Part shown: positions 44,281-52,412 of the stretch, one piece after another
Position numbering within the stretch: position 1 is the first letter of the stretch
How the letters are laid out: each line of letters begins with the position of its first letter
Assembly: GCA_020686985.1 (NCBI GenBank)
Contig: JAJEPU010000016.1
Location: 1 to 64,000, forward strand
DNA length: 64,000 nucleotides
Direction: 5' to 3'
From: Brotaphodocola catenula
Lineage (GTDB): Bacteria > Bacillota > Clostridia > Lachnospirales > Lachnospiraceae
Position numbers and translations under genes: made by a program
The notes under the pieces: model-generated
Seen by the model: only the letters and a program-made list of their open reading frames with translations
Database searches by the model: none
Told to the model about the DNA's origin: nothing

Positions 44281-46030
44281 GAAAAACAGAGAACGACAGA
44301 AAGAAAAACAGACAGGAAAACAGACGGAAAGACAAAAAGAAAAGTGGGCTGGTCATTTTGGTCAGATTAATTGGAAAGGAATTCTTGTCGGAACAGGTCT
44401 TGTGGCGCTGTTTGCCGGGTATCATGTTCAAGATGTGCGCGCAGGAGCGATTGCGACTGGGGATCGCTGGCTGATTTTCTGGTATCTTGTGCTTGCAATT
44501 GTGGCAGTCGCAGGGGTCTTTGTGCTGGGCTATGGTTTCTTTGGAAAGAGAAGAGAGTCGTCTTCACCGATTGCACTTGAACGAGTTTATCCGGTTGCAG
44601 GTCTTTTGCTGGGACTTCTCTCACTTTTTATTTTGCCTCCGCTCTCAGCACCGGATGAGATCAGCCACTATGTGAGTGCGTATCAGCTTTCAAGTCATTT
44701 GATCGGGAAACAGGCGACAGATCGCTATGGTCGTGTGCTTCTTCGCCCTCAAGATGTCTGGGTTGAGGATCTGGATGCAAGCCATGTGTATGAGATCGGA
44801 GAGGATGGAACCTGGAAGGCGGATGTCTCAGTGTCCGGGGAGAATCGTGTGATTGCCCAACCGCTTGAGGAGGGATCTTACCATCAGATTCATGAAATTT
44901 TTGAGAGTGGAGTTTCGGAATATCTTTTGCACACGGAACTTGGGGAGACTGAGGCAGATTCGCTGTTTCCGCCGGTGACGACGACTCCGCTTGCGTATCT
45001 TCCGCAGGCGATCGGAATGGCAGCTGCGCGTCTTCTCGGACTTGGGACGCTTCCGCTCTTGTATCTGGGGCGGATTTGCAACCTGATTTTCTTTGTTGTG
45101 ATGACGACGCTTGCGATGCGGAGACTGCCGTTTGGAAAAGAGGTGCTGTTTGGAGTGGCGCTTCTTCCGATGACGATTCATCTCTCGGCATCGTACTCGT
45201 ATGACGTGATGATTATGAGCTGCTTCTTCGTGCTCACGGCGGTTTGTCTCGACCTTGCGTGTGCACGGGAAAATGTGAGGAAGCGGGATGTTGCACTTCT
45301 GGCAGTTCTGATGGCAGTCGCAGGTCCGTGTAAGATGGTCTATGCGCCGATGATGGGACTTTGTCTGCTGATTCCGATTGCAAAGTTTGGAACCTGGAAG
45401 AAATGGATGATTTCGGCAATTGCAGTCGGACTGGCATTTGCGCTTGCGATGTTTCTTGTCAATCGTCAGGTTATTGCTTCTTATGCAGCTGCGACGGAGA
45501 CGGATAGCTTTGTGGAGTGGGCATCAGAGCCGGGATATACGTTGACATTGCTGATTCATCAGCCACAGAGACTCGTGAAAATTTTCTACCAGACGATTCT
45601 CTGGCAGACACAGCAGTATCATTTGACGATGATTGGAGCGAGTCTCGGAAATCTCGATCCGGTGCTCGATGTGCCATATGTCGTCGTTATGACGCTTTCG
45701 CTTTGTCTGCTTGGCCTTGCATTTAGAAAGCCCAGAGAAAGTTTGTATTTCTCGGGAGGACAGAGGATCTGGATTGGTGTTGTCTGTGCAGGGTGCGCGG
45801 GGCTTGTGATGCTGTCGATGCTGATTGCGTGGACTCCGCTGAGTTCGAGAGTCATCAATGGAGTGCAGGGGAGGTATTTCTTGCCATTCTTGCCGGTGCT
45901 TCTTCTTGCACTGAAAAATGATACTGTTGTTTTGACAAAGAATCTAAATCGTAGTATATTGTATCTGATGTGCTGTCTGGATGCATATGCGTTGATTCGC
46001 CTGTACAGCGTTGTGAGTATGAGGGTGTGA
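44246..46030 (+). CDS. DUF2142 polytopic membrane protein
   Basis: 594 residues, about 12 membrane spans. An N-terminal Lys/Glu/Gln-rich cytoplasmic stretch (residues 1-40) is followed by a span, then the family hallmark PPLSAPDEISHYVSAY near residue 130 and a long external loop to about 225. The Asp-Glu pair after a proline in this loop resembles the catalytic loop of lipid-dependent GT-C glycosyltransferases, so a GT-C role is a reasonable inference. GGAGGAG precedes ATG 44246; ATG 44264 is an alternative. Last gene of the tightly packed 41.7-46.0 kb unit. Confidence 0.8.
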   Translation: MRKRNCMKKSTEKNRERQKEKQTGKQTERQKEKWAGHFGQINWKGILVGTGLVALFAGYHVQDVRAGAIATGDRWLIFWYLVLAIVAVAGVFVLGYGFFGKRRESSSPIALERVYPVAGLLLGLLSLFILPPLSAPDEISHYVSAYQLSSHLIGKQATDRYGRVLLRPQDVWVEDLDASHVYEIGEDGTWKADVSVSGENRVIAQPLEEGSYHQIHEIFESGVSEYLLHTELGETEADSLFPPVTTTPLAYLPQAIGMAAARLLGLGTLPLLYLGRICNLIFFVVMTTLAMRRLPFGKEVLFGVALLPMTIHLSASYSYDVMIMSCFFVLTAVCLDLACARENVRKRDVALLAVLMAVAGPCKMVYAPMMGLCLLIPIAKFGTWKKWMISAIAVGLAFALAMFLVNRQVIASYAAATETDSFVEWASEPGYTLTLLIHQPQRLVKIFYQTILWQTQQYHLTMIGASLGNLDPVLDVPYVVVMTLSLCLLGLAFRKPRESLYFSGGQRIWIGVVCAGCAGLVMLSMLIAWTPLSSRVINGVQGRYFLPFLPVLLLALKNDTVVLTKNLNRSILYLMCCLDAYALIRLYSVVSMRV

Positions 46031-46363
46031 AATATAATGTCATTTGCGTTGCTGCTATGATTATGTTTGTGTGGCTTGTTTAAATAATCTTGTCGGGATA
46101 GGCTAAATGACTTTGTTAGCAGGTTTTGATAATTCTGCAAAAGTTATTTAGATGGCTCCGACTGCGTCGCCATTGCGAAGTAAATGGGCAGGCATAAAAA
46201 TATTCACAAATAAGCGCAAAAATTGTAATCGTTTAGGTATGAGATAAATAGCGAAAAATAAAAATGGTTTCAATTGCTGTGAATCTAAGACAGGAATGAA
46301 AAAGTAACAGGAAAATAGAGCAAAAATGACCAAAAATGGTCAGAAAAAGAAGAGGAAAACACA
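46031..46363. other. AT-rich gap before rfbC
   Basis: No supported gene, RNA or clear terminator. The base composition is distinctly AT-richer than the flanking genes. A small palindrome, GACCAAAAATGGTC, lies at about 46327-46340. Confidence 0.4.
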
Positions 46364-46918
46364 ATGGGAAAAATTAAAGTGACAACCTGTGAGATTGAGG
46401 GACTTTGTGTCATTGAGCCGACTGTGTTCAAAGATGAGCGCGGTTATTTTATGGAGACTTACAATCAGAATGATTTCAAGGAAGCTGGACTGGATATGGT
46501 ATTTGTTCAGGATAATCAGTCTATGTCTACGAGAGGTGTTCTGCGTGGTCTTCACTATCAGAAGCAGTTCCCGCAGGGAAAGCTGGTTCGCGTTGTTCGC
46601 GGAACGGTATTTGATGTTGCAGTTGATCTGCGTACCGGTTCTAAGACCTATGGAAATTGGTTTGGCGTGGAGCTGAGTGCAGAGAACAAGAAGCAGTTCT
46701 ACATTCCGGAGGGATTTGCACACGGATTTCTGGTACTCTCTGATGAGGCTGAGTTCGTTTACAAGTGCACTGATTTCTATCATCCGGGCGATGAGGGCGG
46801 AATGGCTTGGAACGATCCGGAGATCGGCATTGAGTGGCCACTTCAGGATGGTGTGGAGCTGATCATTTCTGAGAAAGATCAGAAATGGGGTGGTTTCAAA
46901 GAAACCTTTAAGTTTTAA
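46364..46918 (+). CDS. rfbC: dTDP-4-dehydrorhamnose 3,5-epimerase
   Basis: Third step of dTDP-L-rhamnose synthesis. 184 residues in the cupin fold. DERGYFMETYNQNDF near residue 23, VQDNQSMSTRGVLRGLHYQ with catalytic His near 65, GTVFDVAVDLR near 86, and IPEGFAHGFLVLSD near 118 are all intact. YKCTDFYHPGDEGGMAWNDP near 133 matches the substrate-binding face. rfbA, rfbB and rfbD are not in the window. It feeds rhamnose to the several rhamnosyltransferase-like genes upstream. Confidence 0.95.
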   Translation: MGKIKVTTCEIEGLCVIEPTVFKDERGYFMETYNQNDFKEAGLDMVFVQDNQSMSTRGVLRGLHYQKQFPQGKLVRVVRGTVFDVAVDLRTGSKTYGNWFGVELSAENKKQFYIPEGFAHGFLVLSDEAEFVYKCTDFYHPGDEGGMAWNDPEIGIEWPLQDGVELIISEKDQKWGGFKETFKF

Positions 46919-46935
46919 GTGAGGGCCATATTTAT

Positions 46936-47748
46936 ATGATGTATGTGCTTTCTCTTTTAAAAGAAATTATCCGGAAGCGGAGATTGATCTGGGATCTGGC
47001 AAAGGCAGATTTTAGAAAGCGTTTTGTTGGTTCCTACTTTGGTGTGGTGTGGATGATTGTACAGCCGATTGTAACGGTGACAATTTATTTTTTCATCTTC
47101 CAGCTTGGATTTAAGAGCGCACCGCCGGTTCCGGGAGTTCCGTATGTGCTCTGGCTTGTGCCGGGTATTGTGCCGTGGTTTTATTACAGTGAGGCACTTA
47201 ACTGTGTGACGGGATGCCTTCAGGAATACAGCTATCTGGTTAAAAAAGTGGTCTTTCAGGTAGAGATTCTTCCTGTGATTAAGCTGATTTCCTGTCTTCT
47301 GGTTCATGCATTCTTCGTGGCAATCATGTTTGTGATGTGCCTCTGTTATGGAAGAATGCCGGCGATCAGTTGGCTTCAGGTCATTTATTACAGTTTTTCC
47401 GCATCGATGCTGGCACTTGCAATTGGATATTTCACTTCGGCAGTCAATGTATTTTTCAAAGATATGGCTCAGATTGTTAGCATTTGTCTTCAGTTTGGCA
47501 TGTGGCTGACCCCGATTATGTATGACGAGAGCATGTTTGCGACAGATTATCCGTGGATTGTCTCTGTGCTCAAAGTCAACCCGTTTTACTACATTGTTGC
47601 GGGGTATCGTGACAGCATGCTGACAGGCAGTTTCTTCTGGGAGCGTCCGCGCCTGACGATTTATTTCTGGGTGTTCACAATTGTGATTGGACTGATCGGA
47701 CTGAAAGTCTTTAAACGCCTCAGACCGCATTTCTCAGATGTATTATAA
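46936..47748 (+). CDS. Polysaccharide ABC transporter permease (Wzm/TagG type)
   Basis: 270 residues, six membrane spans, ABC-2 family. DLAKADFRKRFVGSYFGVVWMIVQPIVTVTIYFFIFQ near residues 18-52 and VPYVLWLVPGIVPWFYYSEAL near 66 are typical of O-antigen or teichoic-acid export permeases. NPFYYIVAGYRDSML near 215 is the C-terminal family motif. Its ATPase (Wzt/TagH) normally follows directly, but the next gene is a cyclophilin. It starts 17 bases after rfbC. Confidence 0.9.
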   Translation: MMYVLSLLKEIIRKRRLIWDLAKADFRKRFVGSYFGVVWMIVQPIVTVTIYFFIFQLGFKSAPPVPGVPYVLWLVPGIVPWFYYSEALNCVTGCLQEYSYLVKKVVFQVEILPVIKLISCLLVHAFFVAIMFVMCLCYGRMPAISWLQVIYYSFSASMLALAIGYFTSAVNVFFKDMAQIVSICLQFGMWLTPIMYDESMFATDYPWIVSVLKVNPFYYIVAGYRDSMLTGSFFWERPRLTIYFWVFTIVIGLIGLKVFKRLRPHFSDVL

Positions 47749-47810
47749 CTCTCACTTTTATATTATAGGTGGAGAAGAATAAATAATTAACTATTCAGGA
47801 GGAAACAAAC

Positions 47811-48332
47811 ATGAACAAGAATCCAGAGATTACGATCACGATGGAAAATGGCGATCAGATTCGTGCAGAGCTCTATCCGGAGATCGCACCGAATACGGTA
47901 AAGAATTTTATCAGCCTGGTAAAGAAGGGCTTTTATGATGGACTGATTTTCCATCGTGTTATTCAGGGCTTTATGATTCAGGGTGGATGCCCGCAGGGAA
48001 CTGGAATGGGTGGTCCGGGCTACTCCATCAAGGGTGAGTTCTCTCAGAACGGCTTTAAGAACGACTTAAAGCACAGTGAGGGTGTTCTGTCTATGGCACG
48101 TTCCATGATGCCGAACTCCGCAGGTTCTCAGTTCTTCATCATGCACAAATCCGCTCCACATCTGGATGGCGCTTACGCAGCATTCGGAAAAGTTGTTGAG
48201 GGTATGGATGTTGTCAACAAGATCGCAGAGACCCGCACGGATTATAGTGATCGTCCGCTGAAAGAGCAGAAGATCAAGAGCATCACCGTAGATACTTTCG
48301 GTGCAGAGTACGACGAGCCGGAGAAGGCTTGA
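47811..48332 (+). CDS. ppiB: Peptidyl-prolyl cis-trans isomerase, cyclophilin type
   Basis: Catalyses proline isomerisation during protein folding. 173 residues, cytoplasmic (no signal). The cyclophilin core shows GLIFHRVIQGFMIQGGCPQG near residue 43 (catalytic Arg), GEFSQNGF, SMARSMMPNSAGSQFFI near 97 and HLDGAYAAFGKVVEGMDVV near 123. AGGAGG precedes the ATG. The acetyltransferase gene starts at its stop, and a strong hairpin 67 bases later may end most of its transcripts. Confidence 0.94.
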   Translation: MNKNPEITITMENGDQIRAELYPEIAPNTVKNFISLVKKGFYDGLIFHRVIQGFMIQGGCPQGTGMGGPGYSIKGEFSQNGFKNDLKHSEGVLSMARSMMPNSAGSQFFIMHKSAPHLDGAYAAFGKVVEGMDVVNKIAETRTDYSDRPLKEQKIKSITVDTFGAEYDEPEKA

Positions 48333-49060
48333 TGACTCGTCAGCACGAATTGCTGATTGACGGAAACTTATACGGGATTACTGTATCCGATGAGAGGGAG
48401 GCTCTCCTTACCGCGAAAGCGGTGGGGAGAGCCTTTGTCGCAGTCGGAGATGAGATGTTTTCGGGAATCGGTGTAGAATATGCAGTGGAATCATTTGAGG
48501 CAGTCGATGAAAAATACTTGGAACGGGTGCTCCGTCGTCACCTCGGTCTGCCCTGGAACATCATAGAATCCGATCGCGTGTTAATCCGTGAACTCACACC
48601 GGAAGACTATAAGTTTGTCAGCAAAGAAGAAAATGCCTTTTCCGATGAGGAACAATATCTCGCATACTTAAATAGCCAGTATCGCTTTTATGAGTATGGA
48701 CTCTGGGGAATAGAACGTCGTGAAGATGGAATCCTTGTCGGAACAGCTGGAGTCTGGAATTACGAGCCAAAACGCACAGGAAATAACCGTGTGAAAATCT
48801 GCGAACCGCAGAATGTGTGGAGATGGAATAAGAAAAATCCGGAAAAAGAAACTGCGGAAGATTTTGTTTTACAATTAGAACTAGGATACCGTACATTCGC
48901 TCCATATCGCCGGAATGGATATGCAGAGGAAGCATGTAAATTGATTTTCTCTTATGTAGGCGAGTGGTATGGAGATGAATATGAAATCTTTGCAGTGACA
49001 AAGGCATCCAATACAGCCTCAGAGAACCTCTTAAAGAAATTAAATTTTATGATAGTTTAG
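48332..49060 (+). CDS. GNAT-family acetyltransferase with N-terminal extension
   Basis: 242 residues. The N-terminal 75 residues (ending FEAVDEKYLERVLRRHLGLPW) form an extension seen in some Firmicute acetyltransferases. The GNAT domain follows: ESDRVLIRELTPEDYKFV near 82, GILVGTAGVWNYEP near 130, the acetyl-CoA loop YRTFAPYRRNGYAEEACKLIF near 192 and ASNTASENLLKKLNF near the end. The usual RxxGxG/A loop reads YRRNGYA. Substrate unknown. ATG 48332 overlaps the ppiB stop by one base. It ends soon after KLNF, without the usual last strand, so a few residues may be missing. Confidence 0.78.
   Translation: MTRQHELLIDGNLYGITVSDEREALLTAKAVGRAFVAVGDEMFSGIGVEYAVESFEAVDEKYLERVLRRHLGLPWNIIESDRVLIRELTPEDYKFVSKEENAFSDEEQYLAYLNSQYRFYEYGLWGIERREDGILVGTAGVWNYEPKRTGNNRVKICEPQNVWRWNKKNPEKETAEDFVLQLELGYRTFAPYRRNGYAEEACKLIFSYVGEWYGDEYEIFAVTKASNTASENLLKKLNFMIV
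48399..48434 (+). other. 16-bp GAAA-capped hairpin inside the acetyltransferase frame
   Basis: AGGCTCTCCTTACCGC (48399-48414) pairs over its full length with GCGGTGGGGAGAGCCT (48419-48434), with two G-T pairs. The GAAA loop belongs to the GNRA class. Only TTTGT follows, not a long T-run. It lies 67 bases after the ppiB stop. Confidence 0.85.
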
Positions 49061-49212
49061 TACGGGGCTGTTTTTGAAAAAAATAGGGATTTATTTGTCG
49101 ATTCTAAAGTGAGAAAGTTAGATTTATGAGGTATCCAAAATGACTGAAAAATATTGAGTTATATGGATAGTATTTATATTTGTAGAATTTCCAAAATTAA
49201 GGGTGGAACAAG

Positions 49213-49285
49213 CTCCGTAGTCGGGCAAGTTAATGCAAACCCGGAGTGAGAACGAGTTTGCATGACTTTGTCCGCTGTCGGATCC
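49213..49285. repeat. Long hairpin with a miniature copy of the TGCAAAC element
   Basis: The core 49234-49262 begins TGCAAACCCG and ends CGAGTTTGCA. Its last 23 bases match the reverse complement of 38194-38216 with two substitutions. Pairing extends outward through AAGT/ACTT and imperfectly through TCCG/CGGA. It lies between the converging acetyltransferase and 49361 genes. The rest of 49061-49360 is AT-rich and empty. Confidence 0.65.
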
Positions 49286-49360
49286 GTACAAAATGACAAT
49301 AACATAATAACAAAATGGCATTAATAACATTAATCTCATTGATTGGTGTATTTCTTGGCT

Positions 49361-50101
49361 TTATTTTGCAACCTCAAAAATATACTTCAACAGATCCAAC
49401 GACGTCTCCGTTCGCACACTGTTGCTGACAATTCCAAACAATGCCGGTGAGAGCTGGATATTAGAATTTTCTGCAAATGCAGTGCCAGAGATGTCAACCG
49501 CATACGCATGGCGGGTTCCATCTCCATTTTCTGTATAATACAGGCGATCTTTGACTACATTCAAGAGATCCTCTGGAAGCACAGCTTTAAGATCGAGATA
49601 GCCATCCATCGAAGAGTAGTGATCAAGCGTCTCCTCATCGCAGATCATCACATCGAGATCCTTTGCGGCGACGAGAGCGGAGATCTTTGCCATCGATGCA
49701 TAAATATACTCAGATGCATCATCCCCAAACGCAAGGAAGGTAGTTTCGGAGATAATTTCGTCCTTCTTCCCCATCCCGGCCCAGGATGCAAAATCCTGCT
49801 CGAGTGGTTCTGCCTGGAATCCCTCTTCATCCCGGCTGTTGATAATCATGCAGTGCAAAGCGGTGTGAAACGTGCCGTGATAAACCACGGTTCCGACGTT
49901 GACGGCGACAACAATCGCGAGAACGGCGGCAACCATATGAAAGCGATAGTAGTTCCAGATATACCACAGTTTATCCTGAAAATTCATCGAGCGGAGTTTT
50001 TCGCGCTCCGTCAGGTGAGGCTCTTCCGGTTTTTTAATATTTTGGTTTTCGGCAGAAATCTCGCCGGAAGTCTGTTTCATGGATTCTTCCGTAATTCGCA
50101 T
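49361..50101 (-). CDS. Single-span membrane protein of unknown function
   Basis: 246 residues. A polar Glu-rich cytoplasmic N-terminus of about 50 residues includes FQDKLWYIWNYYRFHM, then one membrane span (VAAVLAIVVAVNVGTVVYH, about 57-76). The remaining 170 residues are extracytoplasmic and match no family I recognise. The YIWxYYxxH segment before the span is common in a group of clostridial proteins of unknown role. It follows a DUF624 gene by 85 bases in the same direction, so the two are probably co-transcribed. ATG 50101 chosen; ATG 50080 (MKQTSGE) is an alternative. Confidence 0.7.
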   Translation of the reverse strand: MRITEESMKQTSGEISAENQNIKKPEEPHLTEREKLRSMNFQDKLWYIWNYYRFHMVAAVLAIVVAVNVGTVVYHGTFHTALHCMIINSRDEEGFQAEPLEQDFASWAGMGKKDEIISETTFLAFGDDASEYIYASMAKISALVAAKDLDVMICDEETLDHYSSMDGYLDLKAVLPEDLLNVVKDRLYYTENGDGTRHAYAVDISGTAFAENSNIQLSPALFGIVSNSVRTETSLDLLKYIFEVAK

Positions 50102-50186
50102 AGTGATTTTAAGTCCTTATACTGTTTTTTATTCTTTAATTCAGCTTTTTAATTCAGTTCTTTGCTTCTTTTGCTTCAACCCAATT

Positions 50187-50849
50187 TTACATTTCCGAAT
50201 TTGTCACATGCTCTTCCGTCTGTTTCGGCATGTATTTATCAAAAATTCCGACGAACATAAAAGAATTGATAAATGCAAACAGCGGAAATCCGAACAGGAA
50301 CAAAAATGGCTGGATTATCGGCAGAACGAAAAATGCGAGTGCCGGAATCGCAAGGTCAATCACCAGAATTCCGATTGTCTGAAGAAAATGGCGGATTGAC
50401 ATAAAAAATGCATTGAACAGCGTCCGTCTCACCGGATTGTAAAAACGGCACTGAAGCGGGAAGACAAACAGTGCGATTCCACTCCAGATCAGACCGAATC
50501 CAGCAAAAATTGCGAGCATCACCATGCGCAGAGTCGGAGAAACATTCTGCACGCGGATAAAGAAATACAGATCTCCTGCAATGATGATTCCGGCGATCAG
50601 AAGAACGATCCAGATTGCGGTTGCCTGCTTGAAATTCTCGCGGAATGATTTGAAGAAAGCCTTTACGGTGGAACCTTCCTCATCGCGGACAAGTTTCAAA
50701 GTCACATAGTAGACGGCTGTCGTGGAAGCTCCGATCGTGAAAATCGGGATACTGCACACCATCCACAGGATATTCAGAATCAGAATATCAAAAAATTTGC
50801 CGATAAACCGCCAGACGGGGTTATCGTAGTTAAAAAGTCCCGAAAGCAT
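50187..50849 (-). CDS. YesL/DUF624 membrane protein
   Basis: 220 residues with five to six spans. The N-terminal motif NYDNPVWRFIGKFFDILILNILWMVCSIPIFTIGASTTAVYYVTLKLVRDEEG (residues 7-60) is the DUF624 signature. B. subtilis YesL lies in a rhamnogalacturonan-use cluster, and many relatives accompany sugar ABC importers, but a biochemical role is unknown. None is directly adjacent here; a pectin module begins 1.5 kb away. GGAGGAAC precedes the start. Confidence 0.85.
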   Translation of the reverse strand: MLSGLFNYDNPVWRFIGKFFDILILNILWMVCSIPIFTIGASTTAVYYVTLKLVRDEEGSTVKAFFKSFRENFKQATAIWIVLLIAGIIIAGDLYFFIRVQNVSPTLRMVMLAIFAGFGLIWSGIALFVFPLQCRFYNPVRRTLFNAFFMSIRHFLQTIGILVIDLAIPALAFFVLPIIQPFLFLFGFPLFAFINSFMFVGIFDKYMPKQTEEHVTNSEM

Positions 50850-50988
50850 AATCTTGTTCCTCCATACATGTTGAGGTGCTCATCGCTCATAAAATTTTTC
50901 CGGCATCTGGCACTGTCAATGTAATTGAGATCCATTTCTCACAATAATCCATTTTCAGGATAGATTCCGGGAGCACATATTAGCTTTC

Positions 50989-51017
50989 ATTATACAGGAG
51001 TGAGAATAAAAATGCAA
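50989..51017 (-). promoter_or_regulatory. Sigma-A promoter of the DUF624 pair
   Basis: Minus-strand TTGCAT (51012-51017), 17 bases, TATAAT (50989-50994). Leader of about 130 bases. Confidence 0.78.
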
Positions 51018-51125
51018 TGTACACGCAGGGAAAGTTTGGTTAGCGTTCAGAAAATTCATTCAAAAAAATAAATATAGATATATACACTGTTAATTTTCGG
51101 CATTATACTATATTTTGACATTTTT

Positions 51126-52079
51126 TTAGCCCTGTGTTCCGGGAATGAGATCTCCGACTTCCGGATTTAAGTCGCTCCACTGCTCGGTGTATTCCTGTGC
51201 CATCTCAAACAGTCGCTGGAATGGCAGATCCTTCTCCATTTTCTTGCGGTAAACCATGCAATGAATCCGGTAAAGCGGTGGATCGAGCAGGAAGTACACA
51301 ATATTCGGATCGAGCACCATGTTGCTGACCGGGATGAAGCCGATTCCCATGCCGGAGGAGACTGACTTGACAATCGCGGAAGCGTTACTTGTATTCAGAA
51401 TGACACTTGGCGTCATGTGCACGGCGCGGAAGACTCCGTCGGCGAGGTAGCGGATGCAGGAGCCGGGATGCTGGAGAATAAACGGTGCATCGTGCAGTTC
51501 CTTCGCAAACGTCTCCAAGTCGAGCTGATGGATATAGTTGTAATTTGCATTCTTGCAGAGAGCCATCCGGCTCGGCACGGCGAGCGCAATTTTTTCGTTT
51601 CGGAGCGTAATCATCTGCCCCTTGTAGAGATCGGTCGATGGGATGGAGCCAAACGCGAGATCCAGTTCATTGTTGACGACTTTTGCCATCGTTGTGAAAG
51701 AGTTTCCCTCGGACATCGCAATATCAATATTCGGGAATTCCTTGCGGTAAAGTGGAATCAGGTGGGTGACCATCGAGATCGCTTTTGTCGTGGAGGTACC
51801 GATCTTGAGAATACGGGTATTCTTAAATCCCTGCATTGCCTGGTTCATCGTGTTCTCAAGCTCAATGATCTGCTCGGCGTACTTGCAGAACGTCTCCCCG
51901 GCGGGAGTCAGGGTGTAACGCCCGTTCATCCGCTTGAACAGACTGATTCCGGTCGTAGTCTGATAGTTTCGGATAAACTGGCTTAGCGTCGGCTGAGAGA
52001 TGTACAGATCTTTCGCAGCCTGTGTGATATTTCCTGTCTTTGCAAGTGTGAGAATGTATTCCATATATCGAATATCCAT
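51126..52079 (-). CDS. LysR-family transcriptional regulator
   Basis: 317 residues. The winged helix is at the N-terminus: MEYILTLAKTGNITQAAKDLYISQPTLSQFIRNYQ. The LysR substrate-binding domain runs from about residue 90 (LKIGTSTTKAISMVTHLIPLYRKEFPNIDIAMSEGN), with the inter-domain segment DLAFGSIP and the late motif SVSSGMGIGFIPVSNM. It is divergent from the Opp-type importer gene at 52413, so it most likely controls that operon through the shared 333-bp gap. The effector is unknown. Confidence 0.9.
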   Translation of the reverse strand: MDIRYMEYILTLAKTGNITQAAKDLYISQPTLSQFIRNYQTTTGISLFKRMNGRYTLTPAGETFCKYAEQIIELENTMNQAMQGFKNTRILKIGTSTTKAISMVTHLIPLYRKEFPNIDIAMSEGNSFTTMAKVVNNELDLAFGSIPSTDLYKGQMITLRNEKIALAVPSRMALCKNANYNYIHQLDLETFAKELHDAPFILQHPGSCIRYLADGVFRAVHMTPSVILNTSNASAIVKSVSSGMGIGFIPVSNMVLDPNIVYFLLDPPLYRIHCMVYRKKMEKDLPFQRLFEMAQEYTEQWSDLNPEVGDLIPGTQG

Positions 52080-52412
52080 ATTCTGTAAGACCTCCTGATG
52101 CTAATGATGTGCGCACAGATTTAATGGGTGAAAAATCTCTTAAATTGTATGCACATGGATAAATGTGTGAAAATAATAGATTGATGGGGAAATTAATAAT
52201 AATTATAGGCAACATCAATAATATATATAAAATACACGATATAGATTCAAAAATCAAGAGGAATATCTGGAAAAATCGTACAAAATATTGGATACATAGG
52301 CGTGGACTATAAAAAATGTGCTAGAACTAATTGGTATTTGTTATCAAAAACGATTAAAATTGAATCATCAACAGGAGGGGAGGACGTGCAGAACTTGTTC
52401 TGACAGACAAAG
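52080..52412. promoter_or_regulatory. Divergent control region with a five-codon leader minigene
   Basis: AT-rich gap between the LysR gene and the importer. A very strong ribosome site AGGAGGGGAGGA (52373-52384) is followed by GTG CAG AAC TTG TTC TGA (52386-52403). That peptide is only five residues long, and it ends 10 bases before the permease ATG. The permease itself has only a poor site, so its translation may depend on the minigene. A TTGGAT/TAAAAA pair near 52293 could be the promoter. Confidence 0.45.

Noticed and set aside
46148-46333. 61-codon minus-strand frame in the gap before rfbC
   Set aside because: No convincing ribosome site or family match; the AT-rich base use suggests chance or deep decay.
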